DNA from: CAZWFW01 sp964633445
GTDB taxonomy: Archaea; Undinarchaeota; CAZWFW01
Length of the DNA stretch: 18,264 nt
NCBI GenBank assembly: GCA_964633445.1
Contig: CAZWFW010000019.1
Location: 1 to 18,264 of the forward strand
Direction of reading: 5' to 3'
Part shown: positions 1 through 5,633 of the stretch, in pieces
Position numbering within the stretch: the first letter of the stretch is position 1
How the letters are laid out: the number at the start of each line of letters is the position of its first letter
Program-made: the position numbers and the translations under genes
Notes under the pieces: model-generated
Told to the model about the DNA's origin: nothing
Databases searched by the model: none
What the model saw: the letters and a program-made list of their open reading frames with translations, nothing else

Positions 1-79
1 CAAATTATTATATAAAAATATTAATTTTTGAGTAAAAAGTACACTCAAAGATAGAAAAAATATACTTGTTTTCATTATG

Positions 80-235
80 TTACATGAATTTTGAACCTTT
101 CTTCAGATCCGCTTGTTTTATTATTTCTATAGGAAAAGAAACTTTAAGAAATTTCAAAGATACTCCTAAAGCTAAAGATGTCACGTCATGAAAATTGGAA
201 CTGTTACGCAAGCATATTTTTCGGCTCTCATGCAT
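80..235 (-). pseudogene. Short ORF with AbrB/SpoVT-like motif, possibly truncated
   Basis: A 51-codon frame runs from ATG at 235 to TAA at 80. A GGAGG motif ends 4 nt before the ATG. Residues from about 31 to the end (KVSFPIEIIKQADLKKGSK) resemble the core of SpoVT/AbrB swapped-hairpin DNA-binding domains, where K-V-(S/T)-x-P-x-E-I-x-K-x-x-x-L-K-x-G-D is typical. The reading stops right after the G-S-K turn, so the second half of the domain is missing. An overlapping frame from ATG at 246 also stays open for about 20 codons, which could mean a frameshifted remnant. It may be a decayed antitoxin-type regulator or simply chance in AT-rich DNA. Confidence 0.25.
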
Positions 236-242
236 AGTTCCT

Positions 243-257
243 CCATAAGTTTTATGG
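243..257. other. Small hairpin in noncoding stretch
   Basis: An inverted repeat CCATAA / TTATGG with a 3-nt loop gives a 6-bp stem. It overlaps the region just upstream of the small minus-strand ORF at 80-235. A stem this short and AT-rich may be chance. Confidence 0.2.
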
Positions 258-353
258 TTTTAGAGGAGAATGTGGCAAAGATGATAAAGTTTAAGAACCT
301 TAAAAGAATCTATTTAATCTTAGCGGAGTGTTTTTATCTAAACTTGCTTTAAA

Positions 354-881
354 ATGAAGGTTATTGGGATAGATTTAGCGGCCAAAGAGCATAGGCAAAG
401 CGGCGTTGCAGTTTTAGAAGATGGTAAGCTTGTTAAAAGGTTGATTTTACATACGGATAAGGAAATAGTGGATTTTGTAAAAAAGGAAAATCCTAAGGTT
501 GTGGCAATAGACGCTCCTTTAACAAAGGTAAGGAAGGGTTATAGAAAAGCTGAAAAAGAGCTGATAAAAGTTGGTATAAGACCTTTGCCATTAGGTATGC
601 CAGCAATGCAGCTGCTTTCAGAAAGAGCGTTAAGATTAAAAAATAAAATTAAGTTGCTTGGAACGGAGGTCATAGAGACGTTTCCAAGGGGTGTTGGGAA
701 AGTAATTGGTAAAATAGATGAGAAAAATGAGCATATTAGGGATGCTATTTACGCTGCAATTGCGGCATATTGTTATTTAAAGAATTATTATAACGCCTAT
801 GGAAATGACGAAAAAATAATTTTACCGAAAAGAGGTCTAAAATTTAGTCGAGACAGAGGATATATTTGGATAAAATTTTGA
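354..881 (+). CDS. DUF429 family protein (predicted RNase H-fold)
   Basis: The 175-residue protein matches the DUF429 pattern: an N-terminal strand with GIDLA (Asp7), a second acidic strand ending AIDAPL (about 51-56), a conserved TFPRG (about 109-113) and a C-terminal HIRDAIYAAIAAY helix (127-139) carrying another Asp. DUF429 is predicted to have an RNase H-like fold, and the spaced acidic residues fit metal binding. No substrate is established for the family. The start is fixed because the first conserved strand begins at residue 2. No strong SD precedes it. It is convergent with the archaemetzincin gene, 37 nt away, and its context gives no further hint of function. It is somewhat short for the family. 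Confidence 0.85.
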   Translation: MKVIGIDLAAKEHRQSGVAVLEDGKLVKRLILHTDKEIVDFVKKENPKVVAIDAPLTKVRKGYRKAEKELIKVGIRPLPLGMPAMQLLSERALRLKNKIKLLGTEVIETFPRGVGKVIGKIDEKNEHIRDAIYAAIAAYCYLKNYYNAYGNDEKIILPKRGLKFSRDRGYIWIKF

Positions 882-918
882 TGGCTTGCAGTAGCGATCT
901 AAAATTGTAGGTAGGTTA

Positions 919-1437
919 TCACAATTTGAGCTTTTGCATGCATTTTCCACAAAATTCCGCAAGCTTATGATCAACCTCCGCAATACTATTTGAGAAAGAC
1001 ATTACGCATCTCCTATTACTACAATGCTCCAAGCCAAATGTATGACCTAGCTCATGCAAACCTTCCTTAGCTATTCTTTCAATAAATAATTTATCGTTTT
1101 TAATCCCATAGAGCTTGGGATTTAGCCTAAATAGAGATATCAACGCATATTTGCCATTTATTTCTGCAAGTCCAAAAACAAAGTTTAAGTGCTCAACATA
1201 AATGTCAACATCAACAACCCCAAGCACCTTTTCATGATTATCGAATCTTTTCAGATATTCCAGCAAGAAATCTGCTGAATATTGCCTTCTTTCATAGTTA
1301 AACGCTTCCTTTGGTAAAATTGAGTATGTTATGGAGATCTCTGAAAAGGGTAACTCGCCTTTAAAATAGTTTATAGCCTCCCTTACCAAGTAGGAAAGGC
1401 TTTGATTTACGCTAAGCAAAGTGACTAGCAACCTCAT
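919..1437 (-). CDS. amzA: Archaemetzincin, zinc metalloprotease
   Basis: This 172-residue protein has the extended zinc motif HELGHTFGLEHC at residues 128-139, in which three His bind catalytic zinc and Glu129 is the general base. The metzincin Met-turn follows (Cys144-Val-Met146). Cys139, Cys144 and the closing CGKC (163-166) form the four-cysteine second zinc site that defines archaemetzincins. The segment VVDVDIYVEHLNFVFGLAE (74-92) is also family-typical. No signal peptide or membrane segment is visible, so it should be cytosolic. Physiological substrates are unknown for the archaeal family. A CATAAAAAT box about 25 nt before the ATG suggests a leaderless transcript. It is divergent from the rps14-rps8 pair. 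Confidence 0.95.
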   Translation of the reverse strand: MRLLVTLLSVNQSLSYLVREAINYFKGELPFSEISITYSILPKEAFNYERRQYSADFLLEYLKRFDNHEKVLGVVDVDIYVEHLNFVFGLAEINGKYALISLFRLNPKLYGIKNDKLFIERIAKEGLHELGHTFGLEHCSNRRCVMSFSNSIAEVDHKLAEFCGKCMQKLKL

Positions 1438-1474
1438 AAAAAATTTAGGTAACTGATTTTTATGTAATTTTTAG

Positions 1475-1491
1475 CCCCGACTTTTTCGGAG
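1475..1491. other. Short hairpin in the amzA-rps14 intergenic region
   Basis: CCGA (1477-1480) and TCGG (1486-1489) can pair around a 5-nt T-rich loop, with one further C-G pair across a mismatch. It lies between two divergent promoters, so a terminator role is unlikely. No function can be assigned. Confidence 0.2.
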
Positions 1492-1524
1492 TATTTGTTG
1501 AACCTCAAGACCCAAGACCAAAAG

Positions 1525-1535
1525 TTTCTTATATT
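1525..1535 (+). promoter_or_regulatory. TATA-like box of rps14-rps8
   Basis: The stretch TTTCTTATATT contains TATA starting at 1530, exactly 26 nt before the rps14 ATG. This is the spacing seen before several other first genes in the window, and it predicts a leaderless mRNA. A second TATATA at about 1540-1545 is too close to the ATG to serve this start. Confidence 0.6.
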
Positions 1536-1555
1536 GTCTTATATACATTACAAAT

Positions 1556-1699
1556 ATGTCAACAAAGTATGGTAAAGGTACAAGAGCATGTAGCTTTTGT
1601 GGTACCCATTCGAGGGTTATTCGTAAATATGGTTTAATGATATGTGGTAAATGTTTTAGAGAAGTGGCAAGTAAAATGGGCTTTAAGAAATATGAGTGA
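1556..1699 (+). CDS. rps14: 30S ribosomal protein S14 (zinc-binding type)
   Basis: A 47-residue reading frame matches archaeal S14 (uS14), a zinc-binding protein of the small-subunit head. The two zinc knuckles CSFC (12-15) and CGKC (30-33) flank the conserved IRKYGL segment, and the protein ends in the typical FREVASKMGFKKYE tail (34-47). It is slightly short because the N-terminus before the first knuckle is brief. The ATG sits 26 nt downstream of a TATA box, so a leaderless mRNA is likely. The stop overlaps the start of rps8 by 8 nt, implying translational coupling. In most archaea this gene lies between rpl5 and rps8 in the large spc operon. Here rpl5 is absent. Confidence 0.97.
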   Translation: MSTKYGKGTRACSFCGTHSRVIRKYGLMICGKCFREVASKMGFKKYE

Positions 1700-2075
1700 T
1701 CACATAGCCAATGCTATAGCAACAATAAAGAATTGCGAAATTTCAGGTAAGGATGAATGTTATATTAAAGCATGCAATTTGCTAAAGGAGGTTTTAAAAG
1801 TTATGCAAAAAGAGAAATATATTGGAGAATTTGAGTTTATTGATGATGGTAAGCAAGGATATTTTAGAGTCAAGCTAATTGGTAAAATAAACAATTGTGG
1901 TGTTATAAAGCCAAGATTTCCTGTAAAAGTCAAGGATCTCGAGAAGTGGGAGAAAAGGTTTCTACCTGCAAGAGATTTTGGCATTTTAATTGTTAGCACT
2001 CCTCAAGGTGTAATGACGCATAGGGAGGCTAAGGAAAAACATATCGGTGGTGTGCTGATCGCCTATGTATATTAA
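1692..2075 (+). CDS. rps8: 30S ribosomal protein S8
   Basis: The protein is 127 residues, close to the roughly 130 usual for archaeal S8 (uS8), which binds 16S rRNA helix 21 and organises the platform. It begins MSDHIANAIATIKN and contains the conserved GVIKPRFPVKV and FLPARDFGILIVSTPQGVMTH blocks, ending IGGVLIAYVY. The start at 1692 is chosen over in-frame upstream codons because the family begins here and because it overlaps the rps14 stop by 8 nt. The gene is convergent with the deacetylase-like gene, with a 4-nt overlap at the stops. The rpl6 gene that normally follows is missing. Confidence 0.97.
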   Translation: MSDHIANAIATIKNCEISGKDECYIKACNLLKEVLKVMQKEKYIGEFEFIDDGKQGYFRVKLIGKINNCGVIKPRFPVKVKDLEKWEKRFLPARDFGILIVSTPQGVMTHREAKEKHIGGVLIAYVY

Positions 2076-2767
2076 CTTTCAATAAGGTTTTTGAGAAAGA
2101 AGTCGACTAAATTTATGTCGTTTTTCTCGTGGAACACTATTCGGACAATATCACCATCACCAAAAGCTATTTTACATTTAGCATAGAACAATGTTAGTAA
2201 CCACAAAATCTCAGAATTTCTGAGCGGCGCTTGGATGGTGATTGTGTGTTTCATCCTCCCTTTATAAATTATAGAGTTTTTAAGAAAAACTGTGTCAAAA
2301 TGGCTAGCTAGAATATCTACCGACTGTTGCGAATATCTCCAAAAAGGCGGTGAGAAGCAATCACTAAAATTTAGAGTTGTATTCCTAAGAAAACTATCAA
2401 TCAACTCAATTCTATTTTTCGCGAATGGGACATTAGAGAAATCCTCGTCACTATGAGAATAACCATGAACACAAAGATTTGCAGCGTTCTCTAGTTCTCT
2501 GAGATTCGACATAAATTCCTTATCTTTGCTTATATCTGCAACGTAGCCATGATTTAATATAACGAATAGATAGATCGTCGTGTTGAATTTGCTATACTTC
2601 TTTGCTATATACTTAGAAACTTCAACTCCATTCAATGGAGAAACGTCATGGATCTCTATTATGACGTTGCTAACCCTAACTTTAACCTGCCATAAATAAA
2701 CTAAAATTAAAGAAACGACTATTAATAGGATAATACCTTGCTTGGCGGTAACAATTCTGAATCTCAT
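2072..2767 (-). CDS. Membrane-anchored polysaccharide deacetylase-like protein (DUF2334-like)
   Basis: This 231-residue protein has one N-terminal hydrophobic segment (about 10-27), a probable signal anchor putting the rest outside the membrane. The exposed part carries carbohydrate esterase motifs: IEIHDVSP (37-44, with the catalytic-type Asp41), VHGYSH (100-105, a metal-binding H-x-x-x-H pair), and FSPPFW (138-143) like the F-x-P-P motif of the NodB barrel. A late His213 in FHEKND could complete the site. These features suggest an N- or O-deacetylase acting on a surface glycan, related to DUF2334. The substrate cannot be told. It is divergent from the alkyltransferase gene, and CTTTAAG about 26 nt upstream may be its promoter. 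Confidence 0.75.
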   Translation of the reverse strand: MRFRIVTAKQGIILLIVVSLILVYLWQVKVRVSNVIIEIHDVSPLNGVEVSKYIAKKYSKFNTTIYLFVILNHGYVADISKDKEFMSNLRELENAANLCVHGYSHSDEDFSNVPFAKNRIELIDSFLRNTTLNFSDCFSPPFWRYSQQSVDILASHFDTVFLKNSIIYKGRMKHTITIQAPLRNSEILWLLTLFYAKCKIAFGDGDIVRIVFHEKNDINLVDFFLKNLIES

Positions 2768-2778
2768 AAATTTTATAG
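2768..2778 (+). promoter_or_regulatory. TATA-like box of ogt
   Basis: The box reads TTTTATAG at 2771-2778, with TATA starting at 2774. This is exactly 26 nt before the ATG at 2800. The same octamer and spacing precede the DUF2095 gene (17938-17945, ATG 17967). It therefore favours 2800 over the upstream ATG at 2785. The box abuts the start codon of the divergent gene. Confidence 0.55.
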
Positions 2779-2787
2779 ACCTTCATG

Positions 2788-2794
2788 CTTAAAG
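2788..2794 (-). promoter_or_regulatory. Possible TATA-like box of the deacetylase-like gene
   Basis: Read on the minus strand, CTTTAAG places its TTTA about 26 nt before the ATG at 2767. The similar TTTTTAAG before the GGGP synthase gene has the same spacing. It lies upstream of the ogt start at 2800, so the two divergent promoters interleave. Confidence 0.4.
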
Positions 2795-2799
2795 TTAAC

Positions 2800-3111
2800 A
2801 TGTCTTTTAAAGAAAGGGTTTGGGAGATTGTTAAGAAAGTGCCTAGAGGAAGGGTTACTACCTATAAGGAAATAGCAAAGGCTCTTGGAAATAAAAAAGC
2901 TTGCAGAGCTGTTGCACTGGCTTTGAAAATGAATCCTAAACCAATCGAGATACCATGCCATAGAGTAGTTAGATCGGATGGTAGTATCGGTGGGTACAGC
3001 CTAGGGGTTGATAAAAAAATAGAGTTATTAAAAGGTGAAGGGGTTAGGATCGAGAACGGCAAAGTTGATCTAAAAAAGTATTTCTTTAGCCTAAACGATT
3101 CTAAGAGCTAA
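2800..3111 (+). CDS. ogt: Methylated-DNA-protein cysteine methyltransferase, single-domain
   Basis: The 103-residue protein is essentially the active-site domain of O6-alkylguanine-DNA alkyltransferase, which repairs alkylated guanine by transferring the alkyl group to its own cysteine. The helix-turn-helix region RVTTYKEIAKALGN holds the base-flipping Tyr. The arginine finger lies in ACRAVALALKMNP (Arg36). The active site IPCHRVV has Cys53, followed by SDGSIGGYSLG. The usual N-terminal domain is missing, giving a length like alkyltransferase-like (ATL) proteins. ATL proteins lack the Cys, so this one should still be catalytic. The ATG at 2785 would add five residues, but the TATA position favours 2800. 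The 3' end overlaps convergent nep1 by 21 nt. Confidence 0.92.
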   Translation: MSFKERVWEIVKKVPRGRVTTYKEIAKALGNKKACRAVALALKMNPKPIEIPCHRVVRSDGSIGGYSLGVDKKIELLKGEGVRIENGKVDLKKYFFSLNDSKS

Positions 3112-3768
3112 AGTATATGCAGATATAACTAGATTAAGCACAGTCCATGCGCAAAGTGTATTGTTATAGATTTTAACGATTCTATCTGCCTCCGAATAAA
3201 CATTGCTTATATAATCACCGTGGGGAAATCCTCCGATAATTGCTAGTATATGCTTATCCTTGTTTTCCTTGAAAAATCCGCACAAATCGATTTTCCCACC
3301 ATTTTCCGAAAACACCAAAACAATTTCAGGATTTATTTCCTTTATGAGGTCGTTGAGACTACCATTCTTTATCTCAAGTAAAGGTTCCTTGGCGTTAGGA
3401 GGTACCCTGCCCTCCTTAAAAAGCTGCTCGAACAAGCCAATAAATCTGTCATAGTTTCTGGGCAATCTTGCATTGGGGTTTATGTAAACAACTTTGTTAT
3501 GACGGGTATGCACATAAATTTTGAGTAAGCCTTCCCTACATAGCGGCATATCTAAAGCATTAAGCAAACAAATATGAATTATATCTGGTCTTCCTCTCCT
3601 GCGCCACCCCTTTAACCCTTTCATTACAGGGTGATGTTTGCTTGAATCAAGAATCATTTCCCAAGGCTTTTTACCCTTTCTCTTTGCAAGTTTCTTTATT
3701 AAAGGATAGTTCGCCAATTTCCTAGGTACTAACTCAAGCTCGCTATCAGCTATAATTATTGAAAGCAT
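3091..3768 (-). CDS. nep1: Nep1/Emg1 16S rRNA pseudouridine N1-methyltransferase
   Basis: This 225-residue protein is the archaeal SPOUT-class methyltransferase that N1-methylates a pseudouridine in 16S rRNA and assists small-subunit assembly. Family blocks seen in order are LDSSKHHPVMKGL (40-52), RRRGRPDIIHICLLNALD (56-73), IYVHTRHNKVVYINPNARLPRNYDRF (84-109), the SAM-binding knot segment AIIGGFPHGDY (176-186), and CAWTVLN (206-212). The length is normal. The start at 3768 is supported by the conserved N-terminal strand. It overlaps the end of the upstream gene by 23 nt and has no SD, so its translation probably depends on that gene. The 3' end runs 21 nt into convergent ogt. Confidence 0.97.
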   Translation of the reverse strand: MLSIIIADSELELVPRKLANYPLIKKLAKRKGKKPWEMILDSSKHHPVMKGLKGWRRRGRPDIIHICLLNALDMPLCREGLLKIYVHTRHNKVVYINPNARLPRNYDRFIGLFEQLFKEGRVPPNAKEPLLEIKNGSLNDLIKEINPEIVLVFSENGGKIDLCGFFKENKDKHILAIIGGFPHGDYISNVYSEADRIVKIYNNTLCAWTVLNLVISAYTLALRIV

Positions 3769-4435
3769 TATGCATGTTAATTACTGCATCTACTATTAAA
3801 GATATTTCTGTTCGTTCAAATCCATTTTTATAGTATCTGATTGTTCCTTTATCACCATTGATCGTAACTTGAAATTTGGGCCAAGTATTTTTCATATAAA
3901 AGCCAATAACTTTTAGAGAGTCATTATTCCTCTTCAACATCTTCTTAAACTTATCATTTGTCTCCAGCCGTCTTCCTCTCAGAGTTTCGTATAGAAGACC
4001 ATCAATGTTTTTGAACACAGCAAATTTTATCTCCGAGCCATATTTCCTTGCTAGTTTCAAAAGCGATTCAGAATCAAGGGAGATTGGGGATATTTCTCCA
4101 AAATGTCTACCTATCTTTTTTAAAATTCTGTAAAGTACGTAATCTTTACCCCTCTCAATAGCCAAAACTTTATGCTTCTTGTAAATTGAGGCCTTAATTG
4201 TTATCTCAATACTCTTATCCGCGAAATCCTTTAATCTTTTCAAAATATCGCTGGCAACCTCCTTGAACTCTCTGCTAATAATGTCCTTTATAGGTTCGCT
4301 GTAGATAATTTTGAACGATAGTTCATCCTTGGAATTGGAGATAATCTTTATTCTTAAGCCTTTCACTTTTATATCCCTTAACTTAGGGATTTTAGATATT
4401 TTGTATAGACTTACCGTTGCCATATCGATCACCAT
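3746..4435 (-). CDS. Basic protein of unknown function, coupled to nep1
   Basis: I do not recognise this protein of about 229 residues. It is lysine-rich and basic, with no signal peptide, membrane segment or cysteine cluster. Alternating strands and helices suggest an alpha/beta fold, and the C-terminal third (GDKGTIRYYKNGFERTE, then a helix) looks like a small beta domain. The start is placed at 4435 because a TTTATATA box lies 26-27 nt upstream. ATG at 4453 would fall before that predicted transcript start, and ATG at 4423 has GGTGAT before it. The 23-nt overlap with nep1 suggests coupled production and possibly a part in rRNA modification or small-subunit assembly. That role is inferred from context alone. 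Confidence 0.7.
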   Translation of the reverse strand: MVIDMATVSLYKISKIPKLRDIKVKGLRIKIISNSKDELSFKIIYSEPIKDIISREFKEVASDILKRLKDFADKSIEITIKASIYKKHKVLAIERGKDYVLYRILKKIGRHFGEISPISLDSESLLKLARKYGSEIKFAVFKNIDGLLYETLRGRRLETNDKFKKMLKRNNDSLKVIGFYMKNTWPKFQVTINGDKGTIRYYKNGFERTEISLIVDAVINMHNAFNNYS

Positions 4436-4455
4436 TAATCTTTGTATATACATCG

Positions 4456-4465
4456 TTATATAAAT
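4456..4465 (-). promoter_or_regulatory. TATA box of the unknown gene-nep1 operon
   Basis: On the minus strand the sequence reads TTTATATAA, close to the archaeal TATA consensus. It is centred about 26 nt before the ATG at 4435, consistent with a leaderless transcript covering the unknown gene and nep1. Confidence 0.6.
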
Positions 4466-4510
4466 TTTACTGTTTAGACATGTATAAAAAACTAAAGAGA
4501 AACTATGTAT

Positions 4511-4825
4511 CTAGCAAGTCTCCTGTCTAATCCACTCTAAAAATTCCTTTAAACCATCCTTTATCTCAAAGAAAACTATGCATGGCAAAGTATAGCTATG
4601 AATTTTTCTCACTTCTTTAATAACTCTATCTTTAAGCTCTTTTTTAGTCTTAACAATTAGTATTGTTTCGTTAGCTTCCTCAATCTTTCCCTTCCACCAG
4701 TAAATCGAGGTTATGTTAGGAAAGATGTTAATGCATGCTGCTAATTTTTCTTCAACTAACTTTCTCCCTATTTTCTTCGCCTCTTCCACATTACTGCAAG
4801 TTATATAGCAAAATGTTACGCTCAT
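4511..4825 (-). CDS. cutA: CutA1 family protein
   Basis: The 104-residue protein has the hallmarks of CutA1, a trimeric ferredoxin-like protein related in fold to PII. These are an N-terminal strand and NVEEAKKIGRKLVEEKLAACINI (12-34), SIYWWKGKIE (40-49), and KIHSYTLPCIVFF (74-86). CutA was linked to divalent metal tolerance in Escherichia coli, but its role in archaea is not settled. The start overlaps the GGGP synthase stop by 4 nt (ATGA), so it is cotranslated with a lipid enzyme. I see no functional reason for that pairing. The length is typical and the C-terminus complete. Confidence 0.95.
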   Translation of the reverse strand: MSVTFCYITCSNVEEAKKIGRKLVEEKLAACINIFPNITSIYWWKGKIEEANETILIVKTKKELKDRVIKEVRKIHSYTLPCIVFFEIKDGLKEFLEWIRQETC

Positions 4826-5565
4826 TGCAAAGACTTTGCAAAAGTCTTTGCTTCTTTAACTATAAGATTTACCCTTTCAGGATCTTTCTCCACGATACTT
4901 CCTGTAACTATTATTTTAGCACCAGCTTCTATCATCCGCTTAAAATGGCCAAGCTTTCTTATACCACCCCCTACAATTAGGGGGATGTCTATGTTGCTAG
5001 CAACAAATCTGACGAATTCCTTTGGAATAGGCTCAGCAATTCCAGATCCTCCTTCTAAATACGTAAATTTGAAGCCAAAGTATTGGGCTGCAAGGGAATA
5101 AAGCATAGCAATCTCTGGCTTTTTTCTAGGTATTAGATTTGCATTACCCACCCAACCAACAGCACCTCCAGGCTCCACAATTAAATAGGCTACTGATATC
5201 GTTTCTATACCTATTTCTTTAATGTAAGGAGCAGCTATTGCTTGAGCCTGAGTTATCCAATACGGGTTGTTAGAATTCAGGAGGCTCATAAAAAAGATAG
5301 CATCAGCGTATTTGCTAATAACATGCACATTTCCAGGAAACAGAACTACTGGTTTATCGGTTACCTCTTTAATAGCCTTTATAGTTTCATCGAGTAAAGA
5401 TGGATATATACGTAAGGAACCTCCCACAAGAAACAAATCCGTATATTCTAAAATTTCAGCAGCTCTACCAACTTTTTCAGGCATTGTTCTTTCTGGATCA
5501 AACAACGCTGCATGAACAAATACCTCTTCACCAATTCGCTTCATAAGGTATTCGTAAACACTCAT
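4822..5565 (-). CDS. Geranylgeranylglyceryl phosphate (GGGP) synthase
   Basis: This 247-residue TIM-barrel enzyme joins geranylgeranyl diphosphate to sn-glycerol-1-phosphate, the first committed step of archaeal ether lipid assembly. Family signatures include FDPER (22-26, metal-binding Asp), VGGS (47-50), LFPGN (75-79), YLIVEPGGAVGWVG (127-140), YLEGGSG (169-175) and the phosphate-binding VGGGIR (198-203). The length fits the archaeal enzyme. It lies just after the G1P dehydrogenase gene, whose product is its substrate, but a 68-nt gap with its own TATA-like box suggests a separate promoter. It overlaps cutA by 4 nt. Confidence 0.96.
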   Translation of the reverse strand: MSVYEYLMKRIGEEVFVHAALFDPERTMPEKVGRAAEILEYTDLFLVGGSLRIYPSLLDETIKAIKEVTDKPVVLFPGNVHVISKYADAIFFMSLLNSNNPYWITQAQAIAAPYIKEIGIETISVAYLIVEPGGAVGWVGNANLIPRKKPEIAMLYSLAAQYFGFKFTYLEGGSGIAEPIPKEFVRFVASNIDIPLIVGGGIRKLGHFKRMIEAGAKIIVTGSIVEKDPERVNLIVKEAKTFAKSLQ

Positions 5566-5588
5566 TTTTCAAGTTTATTTATAGGTAG

Positions 5589-5597
5589 CTTAAAAAT
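5589..5597 (-). promoter_or_regulatory. TATA-like box of the GGGP synthase-cutA unit
   Basis: Read on the minus strand, TTTTTAAG lies 26-27 nt before the ATG at 5565, in the 68-nt gap after the G1P dehydrogenase gene. It suggests a separate leaderless transcript, although read-through from the upstream lipid operon is also possible. Confidence 0.45.
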
Positions 5598-5633
5598 CTT
5601 AAATAATTTAATTACCACTCGAAAGTTGCTTGT

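Larger units (their letters stand above)
1..353. other. Gene-poor 5' stretch
   Basis: There is no convincing gene of normal length here. The stretch is AT-rich and stop codons interrupt every frame. The only noteworthy items are a short minus-strand reading frame (80-235) resembling part of an AbrB-type domain, and a small hairpin at 243-257 (6-bp stem CCATAA/TTATGG, 3-nt loop). The 3' end should hold the promoter of the DUF429 gene at 354. The best TATA-like candidate is TATTTAAT at 311-318, which would leave a leader of about 15 nt. I see no tRNA-like cloverleaf. Confidence 0.6.

Noticed and set aside
260..300. C/D box sRNA candidate with an ATGATAA-like box
   Set aside because: The C-box match is imperfect and no convincing D box or internal C'/D' pair follows.
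1644..1691. Upstream start for rps8 inside rps14
   Set aside because: The added residues are rps14 codons in another frame; the S8 family begins at MSDHIAN (1692).
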